Assembly: GCF_022179385.1 (NCBI RefSeq)
Contig: NZ_BPQS01000045.1
Span: 1-39,191, forward strand
Reading direction: 5' to 3'
DNA length: 39,191 bases
DNA from: Methylobacterium longum
Lineage (GTDB): Bacteria > Pseudomonadota > Alphaproteobacteria > Rhizobiales > Beijerinckiaceae
Every line of letters starts with the position of its first letter. Within the stretch, counting starts at the first letter, position 1. The translations under genes were made by a program, and so were the position numbers. Under the pieces are notes generated by a model that did no database searches, was not told the DNA's origin, and saw only the letters and a program-made list of their open reading frames with translations. Positions 15,703 through 24,546 of the stretch are shown here, one piece after another.

Positions 15703-16818
15703 TCAGGACGCGATCACCGCATCGAACTGGGCTTGACTGAGCGCGATGATCTTCTCGTAGCCCGCCGCCAGATTGGCTTGGAACCGGTGGACCTCGGCGA
15801 GATCGAGTTCGGCGGAGCGGAGGAAATGCAGCAGGCCCTCCCGGTCATCGAAGAAGTACCCGAAATCCCCGATGATGCCGGTCAGTTCTTCGCCGAAATC
15901 CGTCCTCAGCCCGATCATGGGCGTGCCGGTGAGGAGCATGTCCATCATGGCTCCGCTCGCCTGCAGCCGGTAGGGATCGCTCGGAAGATGCAGGAAAAAT
16001 TCCGCCTGGGCGATCTGGTTGAGGCGATCCGTGTACTCCATCAGGAACGTCTTCTTGTTGTTGGCTCCTTCGAACTTGTTCGCGAGCACGACGACCTCGA
16101 AGCGGCGAGCCTCCGGAGCGATGCGTTCAAGGTTGCTCAGGAGTTCCTGGTTTCCGGGCAGGAGGGCGTGCCAGCCGGGGATGAAGAGGACCCGCGGTGT
16201 CCGAGATGCGGAAACGGCGGCGCTGCGCCTGTCTTCCGTCAGCGGCGCGATGCCCACCGGGTGGATGATGGAGATGATGCTGCCCGGTCTGGCGAGGGAG
16301 CCGATCATAGCCTCGATGTTGGCGCGGATCCTGCTCCCCAAGACGACGAATTTGACCCGCTCCGAAGTTCGAAAGAGCAGGTACCACTTCATCAGGGTCT
16401 TGATGCGCCACGCCTTCTTCGGCCCGACCGCGTTCACGAAGTGGCTGTGCAGCATCCAAAGGATCGGTTTCCTGCTCGCTCTCCAATGGAAAATGACCAT
16501 ATAGGCGAACAACAGATATTCGACATTCGTAAAAATGATTTGGTCGAATTGCCTGCCTGCGATTACCTGCCGAATCGTCTTCCTGATCTCGGACCTGCGG
16601 TGCCAGGGAACAAAGGTAATCTGAGCGCTGATGTCCGGTCCGAGATACTGCTTGAGCGCGTCGCAGTGCGTCGCCTCGGCGATCAGGGTCACGCGCTCAT
16701 GCCGCGAGACGGCGAGGCGCGCGATCCCGGTGTTGACCAGGAGATGCGACTGACCGACCACCGAGGGGTCGATCAACAAAGCGCTTCGCTCGCCTGAAGG
16801 AGCTGGATGACTCGGCAT
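15703..16818 (-). CDS. Glycosyltransferase, GT-B fold (GT4-like)
   Basis: A 371-residue cytoplasmic protein without a signal peptide. The N-terminal half (ALLIDPSVVGQSHLLVNTGIARLA) has a Rossmann-like pattern. The C-terminal half carries PRVLFIPGWHALLPGNQELL and a nucleotide-sugar-binding-type region with LQASGAMMDMLLTGTPMIGLRTDFGEEL, the layout of GT-B transferases in which a conserved acidic residue contacts the donor. It probably adds one sugar to the exopolysaccharide repeat unit; donor and linkage cannot be read. Start ATG 16818 has GAGG about 9 bases upstream. Base composition is a little lower in GC than the housekeeping genes. The flippase gene lies about 230 bases upstream on the same strand. 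Confidence 0.75.
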   Translation of the reverse strand: MPSHPAPSGERSALLIDPSVVGQSHLLVNTGIARLAVSRHERVTLIAEATHCDALKQYLGPDISAQITFVPWHRRSEIRKTIRQVIAGRQFDQIIFTNVEYLLFAYMVIFHWRASRKPILWMLHSHFVNAVGPKKAWRIKTLMKWYLLFRTSERVKFVVLGSRIRANIEAMIGSLARPGSIISIIHPVGIAPLTEDRRSAAVSASRTPRVLFIPGWHALLPGNQELLSNLERIAPEARRFEVVVLANKFEGANNKKTFLMEYTDRLNQIAQAEFFLHLPSDPYRLQASGAMMDMLLTGTPMIGLRTDFGEELTGIIGDFGYFFDDREGLLHFLRSAELDLAEVHRFQANLAAGYEKIIALSQAQFDAVIAS

Positions 16819-17049
16819 AGTCAAGACCTCGGCGAAAATGGCTTCGGAATGATGAACGAAGCCGAAGACCGTTGGACGGTCTCGACCCGGTACGTAGAGC
16901 CATTCGCGGACTCATGCAGCGGGCCGGTGACCGGATTTGTCGAGCGCTGAAGGCATGTCCCGTCCATGGACCGAATGCCTCCGGCACCTCTCCCGCTGAT
17001 ATGTTTTATTATCGGTTCACGCGGCGCATGATCGCCACGCCGGGCGGCC

Positions 17050-18837
17050 TCAACGATCCTTCTTGATCATCCCGGCCATCGAGGATCTCAGGAACGTGAA
17101 CTCGCTCCTGAGGTTCTTGCCCTCGATCGCGAACATGGCCGCGAAGTAGGCGATGGCCGCCGCGAGAATGGCGCCGCAGAGCACCACGAGACCGTTACCG
17201 GCCACATGCAGGACACTCCAGCAGACGATTCCGCTGATGAGCGCCGCGACGAAGGATCCAGCCATTTCCTTGCCGATCGTGAGGAGGCGCGCATCGGCGA
17301 CGCGCACGACGAAGCCGCAGACGACCACGGCGTAGAGCACGTTGGATATGGTCACCAGCCACACGGATTCCCAGGCCGGCAGGAAATGGCCGGTCGCCAC
17401 CGCTGCCACGCGGCCGAGGCCGAGCAGCACGGTCGTCAGGAAGAAGGTCAAGTTGGCGTTGAGGGCCAGCAGCAGCGCGGTCCCCATCGAGGCCGTGGTG
17501 CTGAGCGCGTAGCCCGGGGCGAGGATTTGCAGAAAGACCCCGGCTTGCGCCCATGTCGGGCCGAGGGCCTGCGCCAGGATCTCCGGACTGGCGGCCGTCA
17601 GGACGGCCGCGGTCGGGAACGTGACGAACGCCATGAGGCGGCAGACCTTGTAGTAGATCTGCAGCAGTCGTTCGTGCTGCTCGCTGAGGGTCTGCGCGTA
17701 GAGGGCTGACCAGGTCGGATTGCTGAACGCCTCGAACAGGAAGCGCGGAACTTGATTGGCGAAGTTGTAGGCGCCGAGGACCCCTGCGCCGAAGGCGTTG
17801 CCGAACAGCACGCTTTCCCCCGAGCGGCACGCGAGGTCGGCGACCCGCCCGCCCATCAGGATCCCGCCCGAGGACAGATGGCTCAGCATCGCCGAGGGCC
17901 GAAATATCGCCGCCGGCCGCTCGAAGGCGTACAGATTCAGGATGATGGCGCGGACGATGTAGACGGTCAGAAATTGGAACGCCAGGCTCTTGGCCCCGAA
18001 GCCCATCACGCCGAGCGTCACGGCGCAGGCCGCGCCGGCCACCGTGGCGGTGAAGTCGGCGATGGCGCAGGCGACGAGATTTCCGCTTCGCGTCAGGCGG
18101 GCGACGGGCAGCACCGCGAGGCTGAAGAACGGGAAGCTCATCGCCAGGATAAACATGAGCGTGTTGAGCTGCGGCTCGGACGAGGCCAGCGACAGCAAAT
18201 ACCCGGAGGCGATCACGACCACGGACAGCACCAGTCCGAATCCCATCAGCACCCAGAAGGCCGTCGACCAGACCTCCGGCGCGTTCGTCCGGTCCCGGGC
18301 GAGGGATAGGCCCACGCCGCCGTCAGCGATCGCGGCCAGGAACGCCACCACGGGGACGGCAAGGGCGTAGACGCCGAACTCCTTCGGGCCCAGCAGATGC
18401 GCCATGAGCGGAAGAAGCGCGAGTTGGATGAGGATCTTGACGATGCTCACCGTTCCGCCGGACCCGATGTTCCTCAGGAACAGGGTCGTCCGCTCGTGCG
18501 GCTGGGTGGCGGGAACGATATCGAGATCGGGATTCGGCACAAGGCCGCCATCCATCACCAGTTCGGGTGCGAGGGGGATAGGCCGGTGCGGTTGAAGCTT
18601 TGGCGCGCGGTTGGCGACATACTCGGTTTCCACGCAAACAATAGCCTGTTCGAGCTCTTTGATGTCCTGGCTCCGGCGGTGCACCACACTTGTATCGTGC
18701 GGGTCCTCGAAATTCAGAACGATCTGACGAGCATATTGGTAGATCTCATTGCGTTCAGCAATCGCACAATCACCCACGGAACCCATGGCATCTTGAATGA
18801 TGGTGTAGAATTCTTCACTCCGGGGTGTTTGCGCCAT
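17050..18837 (-). CDS. Wzx-type polysaccharide flippase with N-terminal helical extension
   Basis: A 595-residue inner membrane protein. Residues from about 120 onward form a multidrug/oligosaccharidyl-lipid/polysaccharide (MOP) flippase with about 12-14 membrane segments, starting at IGSGGTVSIVKILIQLALLP and including LLGPKEFGVYALA, which is typical of WzxC-like proteins. These move lipid-linked repeat units across the inner membrane. The first ~115 residues are soluble and not part of the MOP family. They contain AERNEIYQYARQI and ELEQAIVCVETEY, a pattern resembling a short helical module I recall at the N-termini of Rhizobiales proteins (R..lYerAR.aL ... LE.AI..vE). Start ATG 18837; an adjacent in-frame GTG is also possible. 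Confidence 0.85.
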   Translation of the reverse strand: MAQTPRSEEFYTIIQDAMGSVGDCAIAERNEIYQYARQIVLNFEDPHDTSVVHRRSQDIKELEQAIVCVETEYVANRAPKLQPHRPIPLAPELVMDGGLVPNPDLDIVPATQPHERTTLFLRNIGSGGTVSIVKILIQLALLPLMAHLLGPKEFGVYALAVPVVAFLAAIADGGVGLSLARDRTNAPEVWSTAFWVLMGFGLVLSVVVIASGYLLSLASSEPQLNTLMFILAMSFPFFSLAVLPVARLTRSGNLVACAIADFTATVAGAACAVTLGVMGFGAKSLAFQFLTVYIVRAIILNLYAFERPAAIFRPSAMLSHLSSGGILMGGRVADLACRSGESVLFGNAFGAGVLGAYNFANQVPRFLFEAFSNPTWSALYAQTLSEQHERLLQIYYKVCRLMAFVTFPTAAVLTAASPEILAQALGPTWAQAGVFLQILAPGYALSTTASMGTALLLALNANLTFFLTTVLLGLGRVAAVATGHFLPAWESVWLVTISNVLYAVVVCGFVVRVADARLLTIGKEMAGSFVAALISGIVCWSVLHVAGNGLVVLCGAILAAAIAYFAAMFAIEGKNLRSEFTFLRSSMAGMIKKDR

Positions 18838-19161
18838 CACGACACTGCTCTCAAGTCGCCTCTGGGATGCCTGGAAATGCCAAGCCGTTGATCGTGCGAT
18901 AGCATTGGCTTCTCAGCAGGCTCGCCGCGCCGTACTCGGCCGGCGGAGAGCCGAGGCGGGTGCACGGCCGACGCAACTGTCCCGCTCCATCTGGGTCGGG
19001 CCGGTCGAATTTGGAGGCGGTTCAGTGATCTCCCGTGGGACGGCGACATCTGCATCGGGGTGCGATGCGACTCATCGGGCGCGCCTAAGGCGAGCCCGTG
19101 GGCGGTTTGTCTGATCATCCCGCTCGGCCCCGGTACCGGTCTCAACCTCTCGCGCGAAGCC
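18838..19161. other. Gene-free spacer
   Basis: 324 bases between the end of one minus-strand gene (acyltransferase) and the start of the next (flippase). No credible frame, RNA gene or repeat is seen. It probably carries the flippase promoter. Confidence 0.45.
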
Positions 19162-20256
19162 CTAGGCGCCCAACCGTGTCGGCGTGCCGGGTAGCGGACG
19201 CAACCGCCGCCACCAAGCTGTCGTGACGGCACGAACCGGCTCGTCGAAGATCCTCAAGGCCATCATGCTCGCCAGCGGCAGCACGATCAGGAGAATGGCT
19301 GCTTCCGCCATGAAGTTCGTCGTCTTGAAGACGATTTGATAGGCGCCGTTCATCCAGCAGAAGATCGGATAATGGAGGATATAAATCGGATACGAGATCG
19401 CTCCCAGCCAGGTCGCGATCAGGAAGGTCCGTCCGGTGATGCGGACCCGTGCCGCCGTGACCACCAGCGCCGGTGAGAGCAGCGCGATCCAGGCGAGTTC
19501 CAGGGGCCACGGCATCAGGTATGGCAGAGGTAGAGCGAAGGTGACCACCATGAGGGCGAAGCACGCCCGGAAGACCGCCTTGCCGAACGCCGCGAGCTCG
19601 ACAGTCCCTCTATGCTCGGTCAGGGTGAACAGGATCACGCCCGCGTAGAAGGAGTAGAGCACGCGCGGCAGTCCAAGCCAGAAGGTGCCGGCCGTGTCGC
19701 CGCCGATCCCGAACAGGGCGAGATAGGCCAGGGAGACGCCCGCGACGACGTAGTTCAGGCCGCGCCAGCGGAGGCGGCTCGTCAGGTACCAGGCGAGGTT
19801 GGCGAAGAGTTCGAGCCAGATCGTGTATTGCGGTCCGTTGAGCGGGAATAGCTGCGGACCGCCGATGGCGGGGGACGCGCCGAAGAACGGGACGCTGATC
19901 AGGTTGAGCGTGATGGCGGTGACCAGTTCGGCACCGAAGGTTGCGTCCCGACCCTGAAGCGTCCGGGCCCAGATGTACGACCCGCTGATGACCGTCGCTA
20001 CGACCACCAGGGGCATAAGCCGGATCAGTCGGCTGATCATGAAGTCCGGCAACGTCATCCCGGCGGCGAAGCGGTCCGCGTACGCGCTGGCCAGCACGAA
20101 GCCGCTCAGGCAGAAAAATAGATCGACCGCGAGGCCTGCATTGACAGCATAGCCGGGACCCAGCAGCCAATGCTGGACGTGATAGACCAGAACGAAAAAG
20201 GCGGCGATGCCCCGAATGAGATCGAGGGTGGGGTAGTATCGTCGGCTATCTGGCAC
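19162..20256 (-). CDS. Acyltransferase family 3 (OafA/YrhL-like) membrane protein
   Basis: A 364-residue integral membrane protein with about 10 hydrophobic segments. The N-terminal YYPTLDLIRGIAAFFVLVYH contains the Arg and His of the family's RGxAAxxVxxxH signature, followed by FFCLSGFVLA. Members move acetyl or other short acyl groups across the inner membrane to sugars. In this locus O-acetylation of the exopolysaccharide or its lipid-linked precursor is likely. The start is GTG 20256; no in-frame ATG gives a family-like N-terminus. The C-terminal WWRRLRPLPGTPTRLGA tail is cytoplasmic and not conserved. Confidence 0.85.
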   Translation of the reverse strand: MPDSRRYYPTLDLIRGIAAFFVLVYHVQHWLLGPGYAVNAGLAVDLFFCLSGFVLASAYADRFAAGMTLPDFMISRLIRLMPLVVVATVISGSYIWARTLQGRDATFGAELVTAITLNLISVPFFGASPAIGGPQLFPLNGPQYTIWLELFANLAWYLTSRLRWRGLNYVVAGVSLAYLALFGIGGDTAGTFWLGLPRVLYSFYAGVILFTLTEHRGTVELAAFGKAVFRACFALMVVTFALPLPYLMPWPLELAWIALLSPALVVTAARVRITGRTFLIATWLGAISYPIYILHYPIFCWMNGAYQIVFKTTNFMAEAAILLIVLPLASMMALRIFDEPVRAVTTAWWRRLRPLPGTPTRLGA

Positions 20257-21042
20257 TGGGCACCACGTCGATTTCTTCCGGCAACGGCCGCTCCGTCACG
20301 CGAAGTCGCGCCGTCGAGCGTGCCGGAGGCATGAGAGCGGCCCCGATCTCAGAGGCGCCGGCACGGTGCATGCGGGTCCGCATGCTGTGGTCGACGGACC
20401 TTCCCCGCGGGCCGAGGGACGGACGGCATGGTGGTTGCGGGACATTGGCTCGCGATCACGGAAAATTCTGAGTCCCAGGTGTCGCCTTATCGGTCAAGAT
20501 GGGACCGGTCGATATCACACGGATGCAATACAGGCATATCAATAATGCGGTTACGCTCGCACCCCTCGGTCGGCCGGGGAATGGCCGGCACCCCGCAATC
20601 GCTTCGATCCGCTCCCGATCTTGATGACGACGCAATACCTTCGCGCTGGCGACGTCTCAACCATTCCGCTTCTCTCCGAAAAGCCGAGACGGCCGAGCGT
20701 GACCATCGGCAGGTTCAGGGTCGAGAGGCGTGGAGAAATCAGCAGTTTCAATAACCTGCATCATGGCGTCTCGACGCGTTAACCACCCGGCTCGTCGGCG
20801 GCGCGATTTAGATCGGCTGCTTGTAAGCTAAGCAGAATGCCTAGGGTTGTCTTCCCGGCATGGATAATTTACTCTGATTCTAATGACACTTATTGAACTC
20901 TAGGCCCAGGGAACAGCCTTCAATATTATTGTAGGTATTTGCTTTGCCCTAAGGTTAGCTGATCTCTGCGGCCTCAAACTCCGTCGGGATCGTCAAGTCG
21001 AGCGGGTTTCTGCAAACGAAAGGGTGATGAGCGAGAGGCCGA
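20257..21042. other. Long non-coding region upstream of the FkbH-MBOAT operon
   Basis: 786 bases between divergent units. The first 560 bases are GC-rich with only shadow-like open frames (for example 20428-20754, with no ribosome site). From about 20820 to 20960 the composition turns clearly AT-rich (TGGATAATTTACTCTGATTC; CAATATTATTGTAGG), the look of a regulated promoter/leader. I could not fit a confident -35/-10 pair. The FkbH-like gene has a good ribosome site (GAGAGG) just before its ATG. Confidence 0.5.
20820..21030 (+). promoter_or_regulatory. AT-rich leader, probable control region of the acyl-transfer operon
   Basis: An AT-rich island in otherwise GC-rich DNA directly before the five-gene + strand unit, with several TpA steps (TATTATTGTAGGTATTTG). 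Such islands before exopolysaccharide genes in Rhizobiales are often bound by MucR/Ros-type zinc-finger repressors; that binder is an inference only. Confidence 0.35.
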
Positions 21043-22953
21043 ATGCAAACCAACATTTTCGAGACCCTCGATTGGTTGCCGGACGCGCCGGAGGATTTCC
21101 GTCAGCGCTGTCGAGTGTTGGCCGCCGACGCTGATGCGTCCGGGCGGGACGTCTACGCGCTCGCCAGTGCCAGATTGGACAACAACAAGCTGCGGGTTCT
21201 GGGCGGGGTCATCACGGGACTGATCGCGACCGGCGTGACGCTCACGCCGCTATCGCCGTTCAAGCTCGGTCTCATCGGAACGGGTACGACCGATCTCCTG
21301 CTGCCGCCGATGGTCGCGAGTGCGGCGCGGCACGGGATCGCCCTGCAGGTGGTCGCGGGCCATTACGAGAGCGCGCTCCAGGATGCGCTCGACAGTGGCT
21401 CCGGCATCAACGTGTCGCGACCCGATGCCGTCCTGATCGCGCTCGACCATCGCAGCCTCCCGATCTCGACCGTGCCGGGTGAGCCGGAGCGCGCGGAGCA
21501 GATCGTGGAGGATTGTGCGCAGCTCTACGCCGCCATCTGCGGCGCAGTGCGTCAGCACGGCGGCGCCTTCTGCATCCTCCAGACCCTGGCGAGCCCCCCG
21601 GAAGCGGTTTTCGGAAGCCTCGACCGCTCCGTGCCCGGGACGCTGGATTGGATCATCCACCGGGTCAACGAGCGCATCGTCGAATTGGCCCAGCGCGACG
21701 GGAATGCCCTGTTCGACGTGGCCCGACTCGCGGCGGTGGTGGGAACCGGCAACTGGTTTTCCCCACAGGAATGGAACGTCGCCAAGCTTGCCTTCTCGTA
21801 CGACTGCGTACCTCTCTATGCGGATAGACTCGGCAGCCTTCTAGGCGCGCTGCGCGGCAAATCCCGGAAGTGCCTCATCCTCGACCTCGACAACACGATG
21901 TGGGGAGGCGTAATCGGCGATGACGGCATGGCCGGGATCAACATGCGCCAGGGGGACGCGACCGGTGAGGCGCACTTGGCCCTCCAGCAGGCCGCCCTCG
22001 AGCTGCACAAGCGCGGGATCCTGCTGGCGGTGAGCTCCAAGAACACCGACGACGTGGCCCGGGAGCCCTTCCGGACCCATCCGGAGATGCTGGTGCGCGA
22101 GAAGCACATCGTCGCGTTCCAGGCGAATTGGCGGGACAAGGCATCGAATATCGCCGCGATCGCGGAGGAGCTGAATATCGGTCTGGATGCGCTCGTCTTC
22201 ATGGACGACAACCCCGTCGAGCGGGACCAGATCCGGCAGGCGCTGCCGCAGGTCCTCGTGCCGGAACTGTCGAGCGATCCCTCCGACTACGCGCGTCGGA
22301 TGCTCGCGACGGGGGCGTTCGAGGCTGTCGCGTTCCTGCAGGAGGACAAGGGTCGGTCCGAAGCCTACAAGGCGAATGCGCAGCGGCTCGCCCTCAAGAG
22401 CGACGCCATCAACATGGAGGATTACCTCGCCTCCCTGGAGATGGAGATCCATTTCGATCGGTTCGACGAGACCGGCCGGAGCCGGATCGCCCAGCTCATC
22501 AACAAGAGCAATCAATACAACCTGACGACGCGGCGTTATACAGAGAGTGAGGTGGCCCAGCTGGAGGTCGATCCCCGGGCCTTCACCCTACAGGTCCGCC
22601 TGAAGGACAAGTTCGGCGACAACGGGATGATCAGCGTCATCATCTGCCGCGCGGAAGGGGACGACACTTGGCGGATCGACACGTGGCTCATGAGCTGCCG
22701 CGTCCTGGGGCGGCAGGTGGAGCATATGGTGCTGCAGGAAATCTTGCATCACGCGCGAGCCGCCGGCGTGCGGAGGCTCGTCGGTGAGTGGCGGCCCTCC
22801 GGCCGCAACGACATGGTGCGCGATCACTACGGCAAGCTCGGCTTCGCTCCCGACGGTGCGGGACCCGAGGGGAGCACGCTCTGGACGCTCGCGGCCGACC
22901 ATGAAGCTCCCAGGCCGCGGATGACGGTCATCCGCACGGGCGTGCCCGTCTAG
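21043..22953 (+). CDS. FkbH-like HAD-superfamily IIIC protein
   Basis: A 636-residue protein with three parts. Residues ~70-260 are SGNH-like (KLGLIGTGTTDLLLPP). The HAD core starts with LILDLDNTMWGGVIGDDG (nucleophile D281, D283), continues with AVSSKN (about 340), and ends with FMDDNPVERDQI (about 386-397). Residues ~480-625 resemble the GNAT-like end of FkbH proteins (INKSNQYNLTTRR, EWRPSGRNDMVRDHYGKLGF). FkbH-type enzymes of polyketide pathways take D-1,3-bisphosphoglycerate, dephosphorylate it and load the glyceryl group on an acyl carrier protein. All key Asp residues are present. It is the first gene of a unit with an ACP, an MBOAT and an SGNH protein, which suggests a glyceryl or related hydroxyacyl donor for polysaccharide modification. 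Confidence 0.88.
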   Translation: MQTNIFETLDWLPDAPEDFRQRCRVLAADADASGRDVYALASARLDNNKLRVLGGVITGLIATGVTLTPLSPFKLGLIGTGTTDLLLPPMVASAARHGIALQVVAGHYESALQDALDSGSGINVSRPDAVLIALDHRSLPISTVPGEPERAEQIVEDCAQLYAAICGAVRQHGGAFCILQTLASPPEAVFGSLDRSVPGTLDWIIHRVNERIVELAQRDGNALFDVARLAAVVGTGNWFSPQEWNVAKLAFSYDCVPLYADRLGSLLGALRGKSRKCLILDLDNTMWGGVIGDDGMAGINMRQGDATGEAHLALQQAALELHKRGILLAVSSKNTDDVAREPFRTHPEMLVREKHIVAFQANWRDKASNIAAIAEELNIGLDALVFMDDNPVERDQIRQALPQVLVPELSSDPSDYARRMLATGAFEAVAFLQEDKGRSEAYKANAQRLALKSDAINMEDYLASLEMEIHFDRFDETGRSRIAQLINKSNQYNLTTRRYTESEVAQLEVDPRAFTLQVRLKDKFGDNGMISVIICRAEGDDTWRIDTWLMSCRVLGRQVEHMVLQEILHHARAAGVRRLVGEWRPSGRNDMVRDHYGKLGFAPDGAGPEGSTLWTLAADHEAPRPRMTVIRTGVPV

Positions 22954-23105
22954 GGCATGCTCAGCGATCCGCAGATCGCAGGGACGCTTCAGACGACCGA
23001 CTTCGCTGTACCGTCCGCCGCGTGCGCTCCCGCCCGGCGGACGGTACGTCTTCGACCGCGGCCGTCCCATGCGCCGCCGCCCGTGGCTTGACCGGATCCC
23101 GCAGG

Positions 23106-24545
23106 ATGAATTTCGTCTCGCTTCATTTCATCGCCTTCACTCTGGTGACGGTGCTTGCCTACCAGGCGACGCGGAGTGTGACGGCGCGGCAGTGGGTGCT
23201 GCTGATTGCGTCGGCCTACTTCATCAGCACGTACATGCTCGACATCAAGTCGGCCCTGCCGCTCGTCGCCTTCCTCGGCCTCGGCTATGTCCTCATCGTC
23301 GGCATGAGCGCGACGCCGAGCCGAGTCTACGTGGCGGCCGCGGTCTGCCTGATGATCGGCAGCTTCCTCTACCTCAAGCAGTTCTTCTTCCTCACCGCGG
23401 TCGGCCTGCCCTTCATCTACGCCACCGTGGGCCTCTCCTACGTGCTCTTCCGGATCATCAGCCTGATCGTCGACCTCTCCAACCAGGATATCGACGGCAA
23501 GCCGAGCCCAGCCGCCTATCTCGCCTATACCTGCGGGTTCACCACCTTCCTGTCGGGTCCCGTGCAGACCTGGACCTCGTTCAAGAGCGAGTACGAGAAG
23601 CCGCCGGCCCCGATCACCGAGGGCGAGGTCCTTCGCGCGCTGTCCCGGATCGCCACCGGATATTTCAAGCTCGCCATCGTGGCGGCGGCCTTCGATTACC
23701 TGTTCCAGAACTTCAGCGTGCAGTTCGGCGGATCGGCCCACGGGCTGCCCTGGTTCAAGACCGTCTCCCTGTACACCGTCAGCGCTGCCGCCTATACGGG
23801 ATATCTTTACTATAATTTCTCGGGTTACATGGATATCGTCATCGGAATTGGCGGTCTTCTGCAATTCAAGTTGCCCGAAAACTTCAACCGCCCGTTCTCG
23901 GCCAAGAGCTTCCTGGAGTTCTGGCAGCGGTGGCACATGACCATGTCGCAATGGTTCAAGACGTATCTCTTCACGCCGATCATGCTGACGACCATGCAGC
24001 GCCTGCCCGATCCGAAACATTCGGCGGCGATCGGCCTGTTCGCCTTCTTCATCACGTTCCTCGTGATGGGAATCTGGCACGGTTCGACGGCGGTCTTCGT
24101 GGTGTACGGCGTGCTGATGGCGTTCGGCGCCTGCGCCAACAAGCTCTGGCAGATCGCCATGCCCCGGGCTCTGGGTAAACCCGGCTACAAGAGCCTTCAG
24201 AAGCGGCCGGTCTACATCCAATTGTGCAAGGGCCTGACCTTCGCGTTCTTCACCCTGGCCCTGACCTGCCTGTGGACGCCGGAGATCGGCCAGTTGTTTG
24301 GCCTCGCCGGCCGTCTGGGTCTATCCGGTTTGCTCGTCTCGCTCGGCGCGCTGACCCTCTGTTTCGCGGCCGTTGACACCGTTCTGGCCCCGGTCGCGGC
24401 GATGGAGTTCAACGCCCTTTCCGGCCTGGAAACGCGGTACCGAGACGCCTGGACGGTCTCACGCTGCGCCGGCGTGATCCTCGCGGTGGTTTTCGTCTCG
24501 GCGATCCTCAACAAAGCCCCTGAGTTCGTCTACAAGGCCTTCTGA
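23106..24545 (+). CDS. MBOAT-family membrane O-acyltransferase (DltB/AlgI-like)
   Basis: A 479-residue polytopic protein with about 11-12 membrane segments. It shows the MBOAT core YYNFSGYMDIVIGIGGLLQF, then FWQRWHMTMSQWFKTYLF (H277) and FLVMGIWHG (H325, the family's invariant His). AlgI acetylates alginate with an SGNH partner; DltB takes D-alanine from the carrier protein DltC and moves it through the membrane. The gene is followed within one base by an SGNH protein and then by an ACP, so a DltB-like use of an ACP-bound acyl group is likely. ATG 23106 has GCAGG just upstream; an in-frame extension to 23022 is basic and not family-like. Confidence 0.92.
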   Translation: MNFVSLHFIAFTLVTVLAYQATRSVTARQWVLLIASAYFISTYMLDIKSALPLVAFLGLGYVLIVGMSATPSRVYVAAAVCLMIGSFLYLKQFFFLTAVGLPFIYATVGLSYVLFRIISLIVDLSNQDIDGKPSPAAYLAYTCGFTTFLSGPVQTWTSFKSEYEKPPAPITEGEVLRALSRIATGYFKLAIVAAAFDYLFQNFSVQFGGSAHGLPWFKTVSLYTVSAAAYTGYLYYNFSGYMDIVIGIGGLLQFKLPENFNRPFSAKSFLEFWQRWHMTMSQWFKTYLFTPIMLTTMQRLPDPKHSAAIGLFAFFITFLVMGIWHGSTAVFVVYGVLMAFGACANKLWQIAMPRALGKPGYKSLQKRPVYIQLCKGLTFAFFTLALTCLWTPEIGQLFGLAGRLGLSGLLVSLGALTLCFAAVDTVLAPVAAMEFNALSGLETRYRDAWTVSRCAGVILAVVFVSAILNKAPEFVYKAF

Positions 24546-24546
24546 T

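Noticed and set aside
20428..20754. 108-codon plus-strand open frame in the long spacer
   Set aside because: No ribosome site, no domain and chance-like composition; a competing minus-strand frame covers the same DNA.
21043..22953. FkbH-like gene as the start of a polyketide or nonribosomal peptide cluster
   Set aside because: There is no ketosynthase, adenylation or condensation domain nearby; the neighbours are MBOAT, SGNH, ACP and polysaccharide genes, so polymer decoration is more likely.
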